Below are positions 62,662 to 64,000 of a stretch of DNA of 64,000 nt, in pieces. The DNA lies in NCBI RefSeq assembly GCF_000212375.1, contig NC_015501.1, forward strand, positions 1,116,001-1,180,000, in the 5' to 3' direction. Position 1 is the first letter of the stretch, and each line of letters starts with the position of its first letter. The DNA is from Porphyromonas asaccharolytica DSM 20707. Its GTDB lineage: Bacteria; Bacteroidota; Bacteroidia; Bacteroidales; Porphyromonadaceae. The notes under the pieces are model-generated. The model worked only from the letters and a program-made list of their open reading frames with translations. It made no database searches and was not told the DNA's origin. Position numbers and translations under genes: made by a program.

Positions 62662-63774
62662 ATGAAAGCTAAGCGTATCTTCAAACTTTCCCTTTGGGTC
62701 ATCTTCGGCCTGCTCGTTGTCATGACCTTCGTCTTCCTCTATAAGAAGGCACAGCCCCAGGCGACCATCTACTCGGTAGAGACGGTGACCCGCGTCCCCT
62801 CTATCCAACGGTCTATCATCCTCACTGGCAAGATAGCTCCTCGCAACGAGGTGATGATCGTGCCACAGCTCAACGGCATCATCGCCGAGATTATGAAGAA
62901 GCCCGGCGACCTCGTCAAGGCGGGCGACATCATCGCTCGTATCAAAGTGGTGCCCGAGATGGGTTCGGTCAATCAGGCAGAGTCGCAGGTCGAGATAGCA
63001 AAGATAGCTCTCGACGAGGCAGAGCAGAAGTACAAGATAGCGACCGAGCTACACCAGCAAGGGATCGTAGCCGAGGAGGAGTATGCCACGACCAAGGCTA
63101 ACTACCTACAGGCTAAGGAGCGCCTTGCGAGCGCTAAGGATGCTTACAACATCGTCCTCACTGGTATGAGCCAGCGCAACGCTCAGGGCTCTACGACACT
63201 CGTGCGCAGCACGGTAGACGGGACGATCCTCGACATACCAGTCAAGGAGGGTAACTCGGTCATTCAGGCCAACTCCTTCAACGCTGGTACCACCATCGCC
63301 ACCATCGCCGACATGACGGAGATGATCTTCATCGGCAAGGTGGACGAGGTCGACATCGCTCGTGTCGCTACAGGACTACCCGTCACGGTGCGCATCGGAG
63401 CGATCGAGGGTTCCGCCTTCTCGGGCGTCGTGGAGTACATCTCGCCCAAGACGATCCAGCAGCAGCAAGGCACGCAGTACGAGCTCAAGGCTGCCATCAC
63501 CATCGACGACTACAGTCGCATACGCTCCGATATGAGTGCCAATGCGGAGCTTATCACCGACCAAGTCTCTAACGTCCTGGCTGTTCCCGAGGGCGCTCTA
63601 CAGTTTGAGGGCGACAAGGTCTATGTCGAGGTGGTCACCTCCGATGCCGACCCGAAGCATCTAGAGACGGAGCGCCGTGAGATCAAGACTGGCATCAGCA
63701 ACGGTAGCCTCATCGAGGTCAAGAGTGGTCTCAAGGAGGGCGAAAAGGTCAAGGGTACTCCAGTAGCAGCCTAA
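62662..63774 (+). CDS. Periplasmic adaptor (HlyD/MacA-like)
   Basis: A 370-residue membrane-fusion protein. One N-terminal helix (SLWVIFGLLVVMTFVFLYKK) anchors it. The lipoyl domain (GKIAPRNEVMIVPQLNGIIAEI ... GDLVKAGDIIARI), a helical hairpin (about 110-165) and beta-barrel regions follow. It should link the MacB-type permeases to a TolC-like outer-membrane channel; none lies inside the window. The cargo is unknown. Confidence 0.92.
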   Translation: MKAKRIFKLSLWVIFGLLVVMTFVFLYKKAQPQATIYSVETVTRVPSIQRSIILTGKIAPRNEVMIVPQLNGIIAEIMKKPGDLVKAGDIIARIKVVPEMGSVNQAESQVEIAKIALDEAEQKYKIATELHQQGIVAEEEYATTKANYLQAKERLASAKDAYNIVLTGMSQRNAQGSTTLVRSTVDGTILDIPVKEGNSVIQANSFNAGTTIATIADMTEMIFIGKVDEVDIARVATGLPVTVRIGAIEGSAFSGVVEYISPKTIQQQQGTQYELKAAITIDDYSRIRSDMSANAELITDQVSNVLAVPEGALQFEGDKVYVEVVTSDADPKHLETERREIKTGISNGSLIEVKSGLKEGEKVKGTPVAA

Positions 63775-63844
63775 CCGACCGAAGATCATTTATAGCCCTG
63801 CGCTGTCTGGCTTGTTCGGCTAAATTGCTGAGCCGATGACGTTT

Positions 63845-63940
63845 TCCAAAATACTTTCCACGCTTGGAAAAATAAATTTCCAAGGGAGGAAAATAAACTT
63901 TCCAAGGGAGGAAAAGTTTCTTTCCAACGGAGGAAAGCGA
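63845..63940. repeat. TTTCC...GGAAA hairpin modules
   Basis: About four successive modules: TTTCC/GGAAA around ACGCTT, AAGGGA (twice) and AACGGA cores. Same architecture as the ATCCC/GGGAT modules at 58870 and the AGTTCC/GGAACT modules at 24664. The last 230 bp of the window show no gene. Confidence 0.75.
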
Positions 63941-64000
63941 AAGCTCTCCCAGCAAGCCGCCAGAACCCGACCTACTCCGATCATCAGACAGCCGTAGCGC

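Overview
The window looks like a chromosomal segment of a Porphyromonas-type Bacteroidetes (P. asaccharolytica/uenonis-like). This is inferred from four consecutive secreted proteins with Bacteroidetes type IX secretion (T9SS) C-terminal signals, promoters of the Bacteroidetes TAnnTTTG type, an asaccharolytic-style gene set (secreted proteases, menaquinone operon) and typical family members (DUF2023 beside flavodoxin, GHL10 lipoprotein, YfhO, short FolK). Species was not tested by any search.

Layout. 0.6-11.1 kb: four T9SS cargo genes in a row (C10 cysteine protease, BspA-type LRR protein, internalin-J-like LRR protein, trypsin-like protease), each with its own terminator hairpin. 11.26-13.13 kb: a group IIC-type intron with its reverse transcriptase, inserted just after the terminator of the last protease. 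13.1-13.95 kb: stacked intergenic repeats. 14-24.1 kb: housekeeping genes (GHL10 lipoprotein, HemW, flavodoxin/DUF2023, tRNA-Lys, amidase, MlaD-type protein, a two-part chromate transporter, MtaB, a glycosyltransferase). 24.1-26.8 kb: DUF486 membrane protein, glutathione peroxidase, NfeD and an SPFH protein. 26.8-27.7 kb: a BRO-N/Fic fusion. 27.8-37.84 kb: a complete type I-C CRISPR-Cas locus (cas3-cas5-cas8c-cas7, terminator, cas4-cas1-cas2, then 30 repeats and 29 spacers). 38.1-39.5 kb: a flippase-like gene on the minus strand. 39.5-40.8 kb: a tandem array of about 150 bp units plus a palindromic element. 40.9-47.6 kb: cysS, a glycosyltransferase, YfhO and a TPR lipoprotein. 47.9-57.9 kb, minus strand: menF-D-B-C-E, a RelA-type (p)ppGpp synthetase, a short FolK and DAHP synthase/chorismate mutase. 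58-59.3 kb: non-coding, repeat-rich. 59.3-63.8 kb: a MacB-like efflux operon (ATPase, two permeases, adaptor).

Connections. DAHP synthase makes the chorismate precursor used by the nearby menaquinone operon; menaquinone is the quinone of anaerobic respiration in this group. The CRISPR locus is intact by inspection: Cas5 is expected to do the Cas6 job, as in other I-C systems.

The least explained content is intergenic. At least four families of hairpin-forming repeats occur. The most unusual is a set of short modules whose two arms change together from locus to locus (tttcc/ggaaa, atccc/gggat, gttcc/ggaac, and CCACGTGG forms). This suggests the pairing itself is maintained. Most of these loci lie 35-250 bp upstream of a recognisable promoter.
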